From contig JAFWVK010000037.1 in assembly GCA_017518255.1 (NCBI GenBank), positions 1 through 43,997 of the forward strand: 43,997 nucleotides of DNA, given 5' to 3'. This document shows positions 26,301 through 33,448 of this stretch, in pieces (within the stretch, counting starts at the first letter, position 1; the number at the start of each line of letters is the position of its first letter). A program made the position numbers and the translations under genes. This stretch comes from Oscillospiraceae bacterium. GTDB lineage: Bacteria > Bacillota > Clostridia > Oscillospirales > Ruminococcaceae. The notes beneath the pieces are model-generated. The model made no database searches, was not told where the DNA came from, and was given only the letters and a program-made list of their open reading frames with translations.

Positions 26301-26592
26301 CTGCACCGTATACTGTACGCCGGGAGGTGCTGTTGATCTCTGGTGCCATGAGCATGGCATCTGCTGTGCGTACCCTGAGCCTTCCGTGACAATCGCGGGA
26401 GATGTAACCGGTGACGGCGTTCTGGATGAAGCCGATGTCCGGACACTGCTCCGCTGCATGGCGGAACTGCCCGGCATGGTGCTGAGCGATGCCGCTTTTG
26501 AAATGGCGGATATGAACGGCGACGGCATTCTGACAATGAACGATGCTTTCGCGATTATGAGAATTATCAATTCCGAAACGGCGAAAAACTGA
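20356..26592 (+). CDS. Giant secreted S8 subtilase with LRR array and C-terminal dockerin
   Basis: The product is 2078 residues from ATG 20356 (AGGAGG 11 bases upstream; the GTG at 20344 overlaps it). In order: signal peptide (about 1-25); propeptide (about 95-200, ending EYVQPNRILHI); peptidase S8 domain with Asp240 (AVIDTG), His275 (HGHGTHCAG), Asn358 (AAGNE) and Ser426 (SGTSMATP), so catalytically complete; two chitobiase-C-like beta domains (about 495-568 and 575-648, YYTLDGS-x-P repeated); a BspA-type LRR_5 array (about 675-965, with 'VFQGNTELESVRLPNTVTLIGAHAF'); four ~180-residue units starting near 1199, 1395, 1575 and 1750 that share a 'G...L..GKDY.V.........GIGDYTG' core alternating with jelly-roll-like parts; and a type I dockerin (about 2012-2074, DVTGDGVLDEADV and DMNGDGILTMNDA). 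The dockerin should attach it to a cohesin scaffold. Single-gene unit. Confidence 0.92.
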   Translation: MRKHKRMLAILTAAGILAAGFPHELAQYRKTAGAKQSVLQFADALDRNSKPCNSGQLFSELRFSPSEQQIYRDGKAAGKQFGGFIVQNGRLMVDTAAAGIEGGGYVTPEQAAELIGCEVYGKDGDTVVTSPFQSGTLIVKAESLPDTRGAMSCTEGYRSLHVLQYDSPADAFAAYQAYSADSSVEYVQPNRILHICDEEEYPAEDEQDFWGLDAIGPEEYLNELNNRGGQLPEIKVAVIDTGIYPDHVMLKDRIAEGGASFVRENGGSFRDNHGHGTHCAGIVSMVTNDNVKILPLKVLSDEGSGETLDIYCAMMYAAEQNADVVSMSLGGLGESPLMDEASEVLAQAGIPLAVAAGNETMDAKYAHPANYAKNITVSAIEQSFDGYMLADYSNYGEIIDFSAPGSSILSAGISSEDEMVYLSGTSMATPFVAGVIASVLDFDPSLTVDEVYETLRINALDLGDEGFDTQFGWGMVQMKDMKILGFDGCEKPEASLPSGTYFGRQSVMLNCATDGAKIYYTLDGSKPDPETGILYDGSELTIDKDTIISAVAVSESGISMTAYISYQIKSTVPVPNIRPSTYEEAPLKIKLRADYADAIYYTLDGSDPGDGIGTLYSQYVTLPETCVLKAVSVTNGIVSDIFSGEYCFGKDSWLKFCEIENGILKSYSGTRTFLDFTELPEDIRITGIADGVFQGNTELESVRLPNTVTLIGAHAFEGCSKLESITADGLISVGDSAFSGCISLEYPKISWDTIESVGAYAFYRVPMEYAGDICSMNNLKELGAYAFSMAGNLSSFQFSDTLTEIPEGAFEGASFLMLKFGTVRKIGAGAFAAADSFGGCALYGDFSALTELPEHAFSNCRIYDEDHGNFNSVTKAEKIAFDNITIDTLYLTSLKEVPEEFINASYLMQLNLQSAETIADNAIRGNVQSVITGEALREMADHAIAVTPSFEYLAGSADSPAKAFAEKNRVRYVTSPAVLFYSDEIYLNQYDNFSIEPVVLGCDSTPEWRQFADETCSEQISGKFRQEDGNLYPDTTQESISYYAAGIITDGKWTRISDVVMVQVKPANISGELPSDGSVYVIDWFQTETLPVDNEEYSVPRTIFSYTADHDGIYYVEVANIMCADLFHTETGEVVSYSTSDDYIAEQPFTKLKKGETVVIAVSGQSSGCRYSSIQIREEEPEYNLSDCEFPYLIEEIFEFDGSPVTPDVPLTNTLDGTAVTLEKDKDYMLFYDGNDQSGFFSIYVFGIGKYSGALLVSARSACELSTNSQTLISPLGYQEQLFRLVPDRTTDYEIVTLYTQDQINTALQEDNGIALKSLDTKLTLYDKNLEYITDADDGSESYLAVLETELEKGNVYYLGISGYMPKNGQTLLSIEPAVSKKKLSYAYYDEYPVFTGEPVTSDPHVTGNNGEELTEGKDYEVYYFDNRMPGMMYTLIYGIGDYTGVLWRLTDLEYDFTESETTYTNQGEPFEQSGTAGIYRLFLPESATFTLEKLSGEDKDFRVSIFSYDDFWEIFDYVMTIRTPEEAAEGCYLSSGTYYLYILQNEEQTEFRWDTPTVYYDIENAFFTVDPLYETGSALSPVVHAYYDGEELTESKDFYVEIEEYPIKCGFYSLYVKGLGSFSGRTEVQYSVLPGKSTKLEQTETGTLTYSPESNALLEWTAESDMTCIWKDDLLNEIIIAYDHNMDMVGFIEGSGYQYAVFPTEPGETYYISACFYSKEQQGTFDYHLVSDFRLLTDCKTVYEKMLPYAGGEKVAPEFEIRDGDTILKEGQDYTVKSIGGEYHNGEAEILLYGCGDYIGTMFLEYYIYPDASVMDEMEAEELLLDEWSEEQVLDYPGTMHLYTFTAPKNAAYYPSLPNFRSNGVTTFIYDRNNQVLNLKTRKLMLEKGETVRFLCVTDFIENLYEPFDSFYIAVESEPITQYYYDDGFEWEVHDDQAILTDFPVNLTGVMIPDTFIDEDDELEAAFAGISEECAARLSEFCTVYCTPGGAVDLWCHEHGICCAYPEPSVTIAGDVTGDGVLDEADVRTLLRCMAELPGMVLSDAAFEMADMNGDGILTMNDAFAIMRIINSETAKN

Positions 26593-26603
26593 TACAGAAA
26601 CCG

Positions 26604-26638
26604 GAGGGCGGCACCCGAAAACGGATGCCGCCCTCTTT
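26604..26638 (+). terminator. Terminator after the subtilase
   Basis: GAGGGCGGCA (26604-26613) pairs with TGCCGCCCTC (26626-26635), followed by TTTAT. It may also end the convergent anti-sigma gene. Confidence 0.8.
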
Positions 26639-26658
26639 ATGTATGGAGGAAATAAGTA

Positions 26659-27711
26659 TTATTTGAGGGAAAACTCTGTGCCGTTGATGCGGACGGCAGT
26701 GAGATTTTCGGTATCAAGCGGGGTCTTAAAGAACAGATATACGCGCTGTCCTTTGATGTCGTCGGGGTTCTCCGGATTCAGCGTATAGAAGAGGTAGTGA
26801 ATGTTTACGGTTTCCGGATGCAGCTCTGTACCGTCTGCATAGACGGCAGTGAGCTCGCAGGGCTCTTTCATCTTACTTCCGCCGCCGGAATCTCCCGGTA
26901 CCCGCTCCCGGGTTCCGCCTTCATCTGCCAGAACCACTGCCAGCGGCGACACGGAGATATAATTCGCATCGCAGGGCTTCGCCTTGCATTCGGTCAGATG
27001 CACAGAAACATCCACTTTCCGAAATTCGGGTTCATGCGCCGTTCCGGTTTTCAGCACGAACGGGTTTTCGCCGGTATCTACTACGAACCCTCTGGAACAG
27101 TCTTCGTGGAATTGCGTCACATTTACGGAAAGATACAGCGTGTTATCTGTGAACGTCCCGTCGATACTGAACAGATTCCGCGTAAAATGATACGCACCGT
27201 CCTCGTCAAGTACGGCGGAATCCATTGACTGATATGAGTCAGCCGTACTGCTGTGCAGAACGCAGTCAGTGCCGATTGCAAACGCAGAGCCCCACAGAAG
27301 ATCGGTATCGCTGACTGTCACGGTTTCATTCGGCAGAAACCGCCAGCTCAGATACATGGCATAGGGCGTGACCAGCGCGGATTCCACGGTCAGAGTTCCC
27401 TCCGGGAATTCTCTTGATTCATTGATGTTCATGCCGATCTTGCTGAAATCATACGAAACCGGCTCGTCATTTTTCTCAGAAAAATACTTTGTAAATACCT
27501 GCTGATAATCCCAGTTGTTTGCCGCACCGAATGCGACTGTTGTACCGGCAAGCGCAAGCGATGCCGCCGCAAGCCCGATGCCGATTCTCCGCATAACCGG
27601 GCGGCGTTTTTTCGGCTGCATACGTTCTGCCTTATTCAAGATTTCTTCTCTGCATGATGCACGGGGCACAACACGCTCCGAAACATCGCGATAATGCTGC
27701 ATATCCTTCAT
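26659..27711 (-). CDS. DUF4179-like anti-sigma factor
   Basis: The product is 350 residues from ATG 27711 (GGAGG upstream), overlapping the sigma gene stop by 4 bases. Residues 1-40 are cytoplasmic and basic, followed by one membrane helix (about 42-63, IGIGLAAASLALAGTTVAFGA). The outer domain reads NNWDYQQVFTKYF...GMNINESREFPEGTLTVESALV, the pattern of DUF4179 proteins that pair with ECF sigma factors in Clostridia and hold them at the membrane. Four cysteines lie in the outer domain. What signal it senses is unknown. Confidence 0.75.
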   Translation of the reverse strand: MKDMQHYRDVSERVVPRASCREEILNKAERMQPKKRRPVMRRIGIGLAAASLALAGTTVAFGAANNWDYQQVFTKYFSEKNDEPVSYDFSKIGMNINESREFPEGTLTVESALVTPYAMYLSWRFLPNETVTVSDTDLLWGSAFAIGTDCVLHSSTADSYQSMDSAVLDEDGAYHFTRNLFSIDGTFTDNTLYLSVNVTQFHEDCSRGFVVDTGENPFVLKTGTAHEPEFRKVDVSVHLTECKAKPCDANYISVSPLAVVLADEGGTRERVPGDSGGGSKMKEPCELTAVYADGTELHPETVNIHYLFYTLNPENPDDIKGQRVYLFFKTPLDTENLTAVRINGTEFSLK

Positions 27712-28181
27712 GGTGTGACCTCCTCTCCGAGTATGTCCCTGAGCAGCTCGCGCGCGCGGTAAAGCTGCGTCTGGACGGCGGTTTCCGACCGGCGAAGCAT
27801 TGCGGCAATCTCTTTCACCGAATATCCTTCGCCGTAATAAAGGCGAATAACAAGCCGGTATTTTACAGGAAGCGCGGCAACTGCCTCCCAGATGCCGCTC
27901 TCCTCCTCCGTAACGCACAATGAGGCGGCATCCTCCAGCGGAACGGCATTGCGCCGCCTGATTGCTTTCAGCAGATTCTTGCAGCGGTTGACCGTCATCC
28001 GGATCAGCCATGCCTTTTCCTGCATATCATCGGGAAAGCTTCGGCTGAGTGAAAACCGTTTGAGAAATACATCCTGCATAACATCCTCTGCATCCTGCAC
28101 ATTCCGGCAATAAGAAAGCGCAACGCGGTAAACTGTTCCGCTGAATTTATCATAAAGTACACCCATTTCTTCTCCGGTCAC
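27708..28181 (-). CDS. ECF-type RNA polymerase sigma factor
   Basis: The product is 157 residues, normal for ECF factors. The start is GTG 28181, with AAAGGAGG 8 bases upstream; an ATG five codons in lacks a site. Region 2 is YDKFSGTVYRVALSYCRNVQDAEDVMQDVFLK with WLIRMTVNRC, and region 4 is LPVKYRLVIRLYYGEGYSVKEIAAMLRRSETAVQTQLYRARELL with a clear helix-turn-helix. It is translationally coupled to its anti-sigma gene. ECF factors usually drive their own operon; no matching promoter motif could be assigned upstream. Confidence 0.92.
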   Translation of the reverse strand: MTGEEMGVLYDKFSGTVYRVALSYCRNVQDAEDVMQDVFLKRFSLSRSFPDDMQEKAWLIRMTVNRCKNLLKAIRRRNAVPLEDAASLCVTEEESGIWEAVAALPVKYRLVIRLYYGEGYSVKEIAAMLRRSETAVQTQLYRARELLRDILGEEVTP

Positions 28182-28329
28182 CGCATTCGCCTCCTTTCTG
28201 TTTTTTGAGATCTCACTTATATAACAACTGGGCGCGGCAAATTATCACACGGATTTGCAGAATATTTTTCCGGCAAAAAAAGAGAGAACCGCAGATGCGA
28301 TTCTCCCTCTCCTTTTTGATGTGCAAAAA

Positions 28330-29703
28330 TCAGATTTTCGGCAGCTTTGCCAGAGACTTTGCCAGTTCCTCATCGGTCGGAACATAATTCTCAAGCAGAC
28401 CGTCGTTGTACTTCTGGTAGCCGTAAAGATCGAAATAGCCGGTACCGGTCAGACCGAAGACAATCGTCTTTGCCTCGCCGGTTTCCTTGCACTTCATTGC
28501 TTCGTCAATTGCCGCACGGATTGCATGAGAGCTTTCCGGTGCCGGCAGGATGCCCTCTACGCGGGCAAACTGTACGGCAGCCGCAAAGACATCCGACTGC
28601 TGATAGGAAACAGCATCAAGAATGCCCTGTGCGCGCAGTGCGGAGAGTGCCGTGTTCATGCCGTGATACCGCAGACCGCCGGCGTGGTTCGGAGCGGGAA
28701 TATAATCCGCACCGATCGTATACATCTTTGCAAGCGGGCAGATCATACCGGTATCGGCATAATCGTAGGCATACGCACCGCGTGTCAGGCTCGGGCAGGA
28801 CGCCGGTTCAACCGCGATAAAGCGGTAATCTGCCTCGCCGCGCAGCTTCTGACCGACAAACGGTGCAATCAGGCCGCCGAGGTTGGAGCCGCCGCCGGCA
28901 CAGCCGATAATAACATCAGCCTTTATGCCGTATTTGTCGAGCGCCGCCTTGGTTTCAAGACCGATCACGGACTGATGCAGCAGTACCTGATTCAGAACAG
29001 AACCGAGGACATAGCGGTAGCCTTCATGGGTAACCGCTGCCTCAACAGCCTCCGAAACGGCGCAGCCGAGGCTTCCGCCGGTTCCGGGGTGCTCGGCAAG
29101 AATCTTTCTGCCGATCTGCGTTGTTTCGGAAGGAGAGGGCGTCACCGATGCACCGTAGGTCCGCATGACCTCACGGCGGAAGGGCTTCTGCTCATAGCTG
29201 ACCTTAACCATGAACACCTTGCAGTCCAGTCCGAAATAGGAACATGCCATCGAAAGCGCCGTACCCCACTGACCGGCACCGGTCTCGGTCGTCACACCCT
29301 TCAGCCCCTGCTTTTTTGCATAATATGCCTGTGCAATTGCAGAATTCAGCTTATGGCTGCCGGAGGTGTTGTTGCCCTCAAATTTGTAGTAAATCTTCGC
29401 CGGTGTACCGAGCGCCTTTTCAAGACAGTATGCACGCACAAGCGGAGACGGACGGTACATTTTATAAAAATCTGTAATTTCCTGCGGAATCGGAATATAC
29501 GGGTCGGTGTCATTGAGTTCCTGCTGTGCCAGTTCGCGGCAGAAGACCTGCGAGAGCATATCCAGCGTTGCCGGCTCATGTGTTTTCGGGTCGAGCAGCG
29601 GTGCAGGCTTCTCTTTCATGTCGGCACGGAGATTGTACCATGCCTTGGGCATCTCGGATTCCTCCAGATAGATTTTGTACGGGATTTCGTTCAGATTTGC
29701 CAT
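28330..29703 (-). CDS. trpB: TrpB2-type tryptophan synthase beta-like protein
   Basis: The product is 457 residues, longer than TrpB1 (about 400) and matching the TIGR01415/TrpB2 class. The pyridoxal phosphate lysine is Lys118 in NNTSGSHKLNSA; GAGQWGTALSMA and the phosphate-binding GCAGGGSNLGGL are conserved. It condenses indole with serine to give tryptophan, usually as a salvage enzyme acting without TrpA. It stands alone here behind a T-box whose specifier codon is UGG, so expression should rise when charged tRNA-Trp is scarce. The ribosome site is TAGGAG 8 bases before the ATG. Confidence 0.93.
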   Translation of the reverse strand: MANLNEIPYKIYLEESEMPKAWYNLRADMKEKPAPLLDPKTHEPATLDMLSQVFCRELAQQELNDTDPYIPIPQEITDFYKMYRPSPLVRAYCLEKALGTPAKIYYKFEGNNTSGSHKLNSAIAQAYYAKKQGLKGVTTETGAGQWGTALSMACSYFGLDCKVFMVKVSYEQKPFRREVMRTYGASVTPSPSETTQIGRKILAEHPGTGGSLGCAVSEAVEAAVTHEGYRYVLGSVLNQVLLHQSVIGLETKAALDKYGIKADVIIGCAGGGSNLGGLIAPFVGQKLRGEADYRFIAVEPASCPSLTRGAYAYDYADTGMICPLAKMYTIGADYIPAPNHAGGLRYHGMNTALSALRAQGILDAVSYQQSDVFAAAVQFARVEGILPAPESSHAIRAAIDEAMKCKETGEAKTIVFGLTGTGYFDLYGYQKYNDGLLENYVPTDEELAKSLAKLPKI

Positions 29704-29744
29704 GATAATCGCTCCTATTCAGAATTTATTTTCGATGCCGGAAC

Positions 29745-30041
29745 AAAAAAACAAGCCCGTCCCTGACATCATTTCCGATCTGTCAAGGACGGACATTTCA
29801 TCCGCGGTGCCACCTTGATTCACTGTCTTCCGGAAGGGAAGCGCAGTGCGCTTTCACGGGATACTGACATATCCCCGGCATCTGACGGGTGCCGAAGCCG
29901 TCGCAGCTTTCCGGCGATTGCCGGCTGCGCCCTCCGCGGGCCATTTCTGACGCTGTTCTCCGCCCGGCTCTCAGCTTCTCCGGACTCTCTGTGGGTACAT
30001 ACGCAGCTTTTTCTCCGCATCAACGGTTTAGGGTTTTACTG
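29745..30041 (-). ncRNA. Tryptophan-specific T-box leader
   Basis: The minus-strand leader carries the conserved T-box AAGGTGGCACCGCGG (29802-29816), which pairs with the tRNA acceptor end, and a competing terminator (CCGTCCTTGACA at 29781-29792 with TGTCAGGGACGG at 29757-29768, then a T run). Stem I has the AGAGAG and GCTGAGAG-type motifs. The specifier loop reads GAAATGG, with codon TGG (Trp) at 29941-29943, agreeing with the downstream TrpB2. Coordinates run from the expected transcription start to the end of the terminator T run. Confidence 0.93.
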
Positions 30042-30047
30042 TGTTAA

Positions 30048-30076
30048 ATTATAGCACAGTTTTTTTTGTTTGTCAA
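30048..30076 (-). promoter_or_regulatory. Promoter of the T-box/trpB unit
   Basis: On the minus strand TTGACA (30071-30076), 17-base A-rich spacer, TATAAT (30048-30053). Both boxes are perfect. Confidence 0.88.
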
Positions 30077-30096
30077 TACCTTCCGCAATTTTTTTA

Positions 30097-31065
30097 TCAT
30101 TCTTCCGGACGCGCCGGAATCTTGCCGTCCGTACAATGAACGGTCGGATTCACGGAATCATCCAGCCAAAATGCATCCTTCTCAATCGCATTCCACTCCG
30201 CAATTGTTCCGTCATACACGATTCTGTCTAATTCGCTGCATCCGCTGCACAACTGCGACGGCAGCGACTCAATGCCGTGCGGAATATGAATGTATTTTAG
30301 CCGGCTGCATCCGCGCAGAGCATATGATTCAAACTCCGTCAATGCACCGGGCAGCTCGAATGTCTGGATGCCGGTACAGTTTTGAAATGCGCCGGCTCCG
30401 ATAGAAGTGAGCGTGTTCGGCATTATGCAGCGAACCAGCGAGGTGCAGTCACTGAATGTGCCGTTTATGATTTTAGTGAGATGCATCGGCAGCGTAATCT
30501 CTGTCAGACTGGTGCATTCGCGGAACGCATCGTACGCGATGACTGTGATGCTGTCGGGCAGGTTCACCGAAGTCAGGGCAGTACATTCCATAAATGTACC
30601 CCCTCCGACATATGTTACGCTGTCCGGAAGCTCAACCGCAGTCAGGCTTCTGCATCGCCGAAACGTATAGTTCCCGATTCTGGTCGGTCTGCCGGAGAAA
30701 ACGACATTTCTGATTTCATCCCGGAACGGATACCACGGCGTGGTGATCGTATCGTCTTCTATCGGATGATCAAAATCCGGCATTTCCCCGTCCCCGGAGA
30801 TGGTCAGCGTCCCGCCGGAGAATGACCACAAAAAGCCGTTCCCGATTGCGCCGCCCGCTGCGGAATCACCTGCCGGATCGGCTGCGGAATCCGAAAGCAC
30901 GGTTGTTTCAGCCGGTTTTTCTTCTGTTGCTGCAGATGTTCCGGATTCTGTTTCAGTATGCGCCCCGGAAGCAGAGGACTGCGGTGTGTGCATCGCCCTT
31001 TTGCTGCTGCATCCGCAAAACAGAATCAATGTGCAGAGCAATGCCGTCAGAGACAGTTTTTTCAT
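30097..31065 (-). CDS. BspA-type leucine-rich-repeat lipoprotein
   Basis: The product is 322 residues. A lipoprotein signal ends with LILFCGC, so Cys17 or Cys19 would be lipidated. A Ser/Thr/Glu-rich linker (about 20-75) leads to a beta hairpin (FLWSFSGGTLTISGDGEMPDF, common at the start of such proteins) and then about seven LRR_5 repeats of ~23 residues (e.g. 'FMECTALTSVNLPDSITVIAYDAF'). A terminal segment (RIVYDGTIAEWNAI) is typical of BspA arrays. Such proteins sit on the cell surface and often bind host or polysaccharide surfaces. It is the last gene of the rnz/GNAT/cca operon, only 7 bases after cca. Confidence 0.85.
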   Translation of the reverse strand: MKKLSLTALLCTLILFCGCSSKRAMHTPQSSASGAHTETESGTSAATEEKPAETTVLSDSAADPAGDSAAGGAIGNGFLWSFSGGTLTISGDGEMPDFDHPIEDDTITTPWYPFRDEIRNVVFSGRPTRIGNYTFRRCRSLTAVELPDSVTYVGGGTFMECTALTSVNLPDSITVIAYDAFRECTSLTEITLPMHLTKIINGTFSDCTSLVRCIMPNTLTSIGAGAFQNCTGIQTFELPGALTEFESYALRGCSRLKYIHIPHGIESLPSQLCSGCSELDRIVYDGTIAEWNAIEKDAFWLDDSVNPTVHCTDGKIPARPEE

Positions 31066-31072
31066 TTCAGAT

Positions 31073-32422
31073 TCATCCTTTCTGTTTCATCCGCATCTTT
31101 ACATAATCAAGCAGTCTGTCATGCTCATTCGGGCAGTTCCCGTCCATGACCTGTTCGAGCAGCACATGCAGCCACTGTCCGATTTCTCTGCCCTGCGGAA
31201 TGCCGAGCGTCAGCAGATCGCTTCCGGTGACATCAAGCTTTTTGATGCTCATGCAGGCATCTGCGGCTTGCAGTGCATCCAGTTTTTCGAGCATGGCATC
31301 CGCCTGCGCGATGCGTTCCTCCCGGTGAACGGCAGCCTGTGCCGCAACATCTGCGCGGTGCAGCTGAAGGAGCTGATATGCCGCCTCAAACCCGATCTTC
31401 TGAACGGTGCGCTTGAGCTGCTTCTCGCCGCCGTCCCAGACCGTATCATGCTTTTGTACCAGCAGAATCACGCGGTCAAGCCGTTTCCGGTCGCATTTCA
31501 TCGCATGGAGCGCACGCCTTGCAATCTCCGTTGAAACGGCGGCATGTGCGTAGAAATGTCCGCCGCGTTCATCCTCGGTAAAGCAATGCGGCTTTCCGCT
31601 GTCGTGCAGCAGTGCCGCCCAGCGCAGCACCGGCTCCCGCGGCGCGGCAGCAACTGTTTTCAGCGTGTGCGTATAGACATCGTAATCGTGATGCGGATTT
31701 TTCTGGTCAAAGCCGCGCATCGGCGCCAGCTCCGGCAGAACCGTAAACAGCACATCCGCATACTCTGTCAGCACCCGCTCCGCCGCCTTGCCGCAGAGGA
31801 GCTTGGTAAGCTCCGCGTCAATCCGCTCGGCGGAAATATGATGCAGCAGTTTTTTCTGTGCGTGGATTGCGGCAGCGGTTTCCGGAGCGGTTTCAAAGTC
31901 CAGAACGGAGGCAAACCGCATGGCACGCAAAATCCGCAGTCCGTCCTCATCAAAGCGGTCCTCCGCTCTGCCGACACAGGAAATCGCGCCGCGCCGCAGA
32001 TCATCCGCGCCGTGAAATGGGTCAATCAGCCCCTTTTTGGGGTGATATGCCATCGCATTGACGGTAAAATCCCGCCGCGCAAGATCATCGGTCAGAGAAT
32101 CGGTAAATGTTACGGAATCCGGCCGGCGGTGATCGGCATAGACCCCGTCAATCCGGTAGGTTGTAATTTCAATCGGCATTTTGTCAATTACGACCGTGAC
32201 AGTTCCGTGCTGCAAGCCGGTCTCAATCACATGATAATCGCGGAAGCACGCGCAGATTTCATCCGGCTTCGCGGATGTTGTGCAGTCCCAGTCATGCGGT
32301 GCAGTTCCGCGCAGGGCATCCCGCACGCAGCCCCCGACGATAAATGCCTCAAAGCCCGCACGGTTCAGTGTATCCAGTGCCTTCTGTACCGGCGCGGGCG
32401 GTGTGATTTGCAGTTTGTTCAT
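31073..32422 (-). CDS. cca: CCA-adding tRNA nucleotidyltransferase
   Basis: The product is 449 residues. Class II signature: GGCVRDALRG (30-39), DWDC with metal-binding Asp44 and Asp46, RRDFTVNAMAY, and ERFDEDGLRILRAMRF-type neck sequence. A central HD-like segment LLHDSGKP lies in the C-terminal half, as in a subset of bacterial CCA enzymes with an HD domain. It builds or repairs the CCA end of tRNAs. It sits in one operon with RNase Z, which makes the 3' end it works on. Confidence 0.93.
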   Translation of the reverse strand: MNKLQITPPAPVQKALDTLNRAGFEAFIVGGCVRDALRGTAPHDWDCTTSAKPDEICACFRDYHVIETGLQHGTVTVVIDKMPIEITTYRIDGVYADHRRPDSVTFTDSLTDDLARRDFTVNAMAYHPKKGLIDPFHGADDLRRGAISCVGRAEDRFDEDGLRILRAMRFASVLDFETAPETAAAIHAQKKLLHHISAERIDAELTKLLCGKAAERVLTEYADVLFTVLPELAPMRGFDQKNPHHDYDVYTHTLKTVAAAPREPVLRWAALLHDSGKPHCFTEDERGGHFYAHAAVSTEIARRALHAMKCDRKRLDRVILLVQKHDTVWDGGEKQLKRTVQKIGFEAAYQLLQLHRADVAAQAAVHREERIAQADAMLEKLDALQAADACMSIKKLDVTGSDLLTLGIPQGREIGQWLHVLLEQVMDGNCPNEHDRLLDYVKMRMKQKG

Positions 32423-32434
32423 TGGATTTGCCTT

Positions 32435-33448
32435 TCAGTTCCAGTATTGCTTCAAAAGCGCTCTGACTGCCGAGCAATCGAAGTGAAATCCGGTCTGCTG
32501 CTCTGCGTCCGATTCCACATCATCAAGATTCTGCAATTGGGGAAAGCGCTCCGGCAAATGCGGATCGGCACCGTTTTCCAGCAGATACGCAATAAATGCA
32601 ATGCAGTCTTCCGTTGGGAAATAGGTTCTTCCGTGCTTCATCTCCGCCTCATCGCGGCAGCGGTTTCCCTGCCGGTCTGTGACCTCATTGAGGCACATTC
32701 CGACAGCACTGTCCAGAATCATCCAGCGGTGTTCATCAGCAAAAGCCTGCGGATTTGCTTCGAGAAGCTGCCGCGCTCTTGCCCAGTCATTTTCATAAAG
32801 CAGCTTTATTATCACACGGAAGCAAAGCGGCGCATCCGGCACATATTTGATGCCGAAATTTGCGCAGCTTCTGATAAAATCTTCAGTAATACCGGAATAA
32901 TCCATCCCGTCCCGGCGAATGCAGTAGCAGACCTCCCCCTCCGGCGTTTCTCCCCCGCGCCGGAAGCGTTCGACATTCTCCGTCACATGCATCTCGGATT
33001 TTTCCAGCACTCTGCCGGATTTCCGGTTTTCTGCGCGGTGATATGCCTCCAGCTTTTCAAATTCCGTATGCGCAAACGTATGGGCGATGACGGCACTGAG
33101 TGCTTCTCCGGCATAACCCTTTCCCCAGAATGCCTTGCCGATGCAATATTCGATTTCGGCGGTTTTGCAGTCGGAATACACCCTGCAAAACGCAATCTGA
33201 CCGATATTTTTCCCGCTTTCGCGTTCAATAACCGCCCAGCGGTAAAAAGCCGGGTCGGCATAGGATGCAATCCATTTTTGCAGCAGCGCACCGGCAGACT
33301 CCGCATCCGGATAGCAGGGCTCGCCGTATTCATGCTGAATCTCCGGATCGGAAATCCAGTTTTGCAGCATATCCTGCAAATCCGCCTCAGCAAAGGGGCG
33401 AAGAATCAGGCGTTCCGTTTCGATCTCCTTTGTTCCGGTATGTCTCAT
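32435..33448 (-). CDS. GNAT acetyltransferase (RimJ/RimL type) with extra C-terminal domain
   Basis: The product is 337 residues. Residues 1-180 form a RimJ/RimL-like GNAT domain: TERLILRPF opening, YCIGKAFWGKGYAGEAL (acetyl-CoA loop, family G-x-G-x-G/A) and the late 'NRKSGRVLEKSEM' segment. About 150 further residues follow, ending with FIAYLLENGADPHL, which looks like a single ankyrin-like helix pair. A GNAT of this class normally ends near 180, so this is a fusion. The substrate is unknown; ribosomal or small-molecule amines are typical. It overlaps rnz by 4 bases and lies 12 bases ahead of cca. Confidence 0.8.
   Translation of the reverse strand: MRHTGTKEIETERLILRPFAEADLQDMLQNWISDPEIQHEYGEPCYPDAESAGALLQKWIASYADPAFYRWAVIERESGKNIGQIAFCRVYSDCKTAEIEYCIGKAFWGKGYAGEALSAVIAHTFAHTEFEKLEAYHRAENRKSGRVLEKSEMHVTENVERFRRGGETPEGEVCYCIRRDGMDYSGITEDFIRSCANFGIKYVPDAPLCFRVIIKLLYENDWARARQLLEANPQAFADEHRWMILDSAVGMCLNEVTDRQGNRCRDEAEMKHGRTYFPTEDCIAFIAYLLENGADPHLPERFPQLQNLDDVESDAEQQTGFHFDCSAVRALLKQYWN

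Noticed and set aside
20743..26570. Several long open frames opposite and within the subtilase gene
   Set aside because: They lie antisense to or out of frame with a clearly coding 2078-residue gene, lack ribosome sites and have Cys/Arg-rich translations typical of shadow frames.
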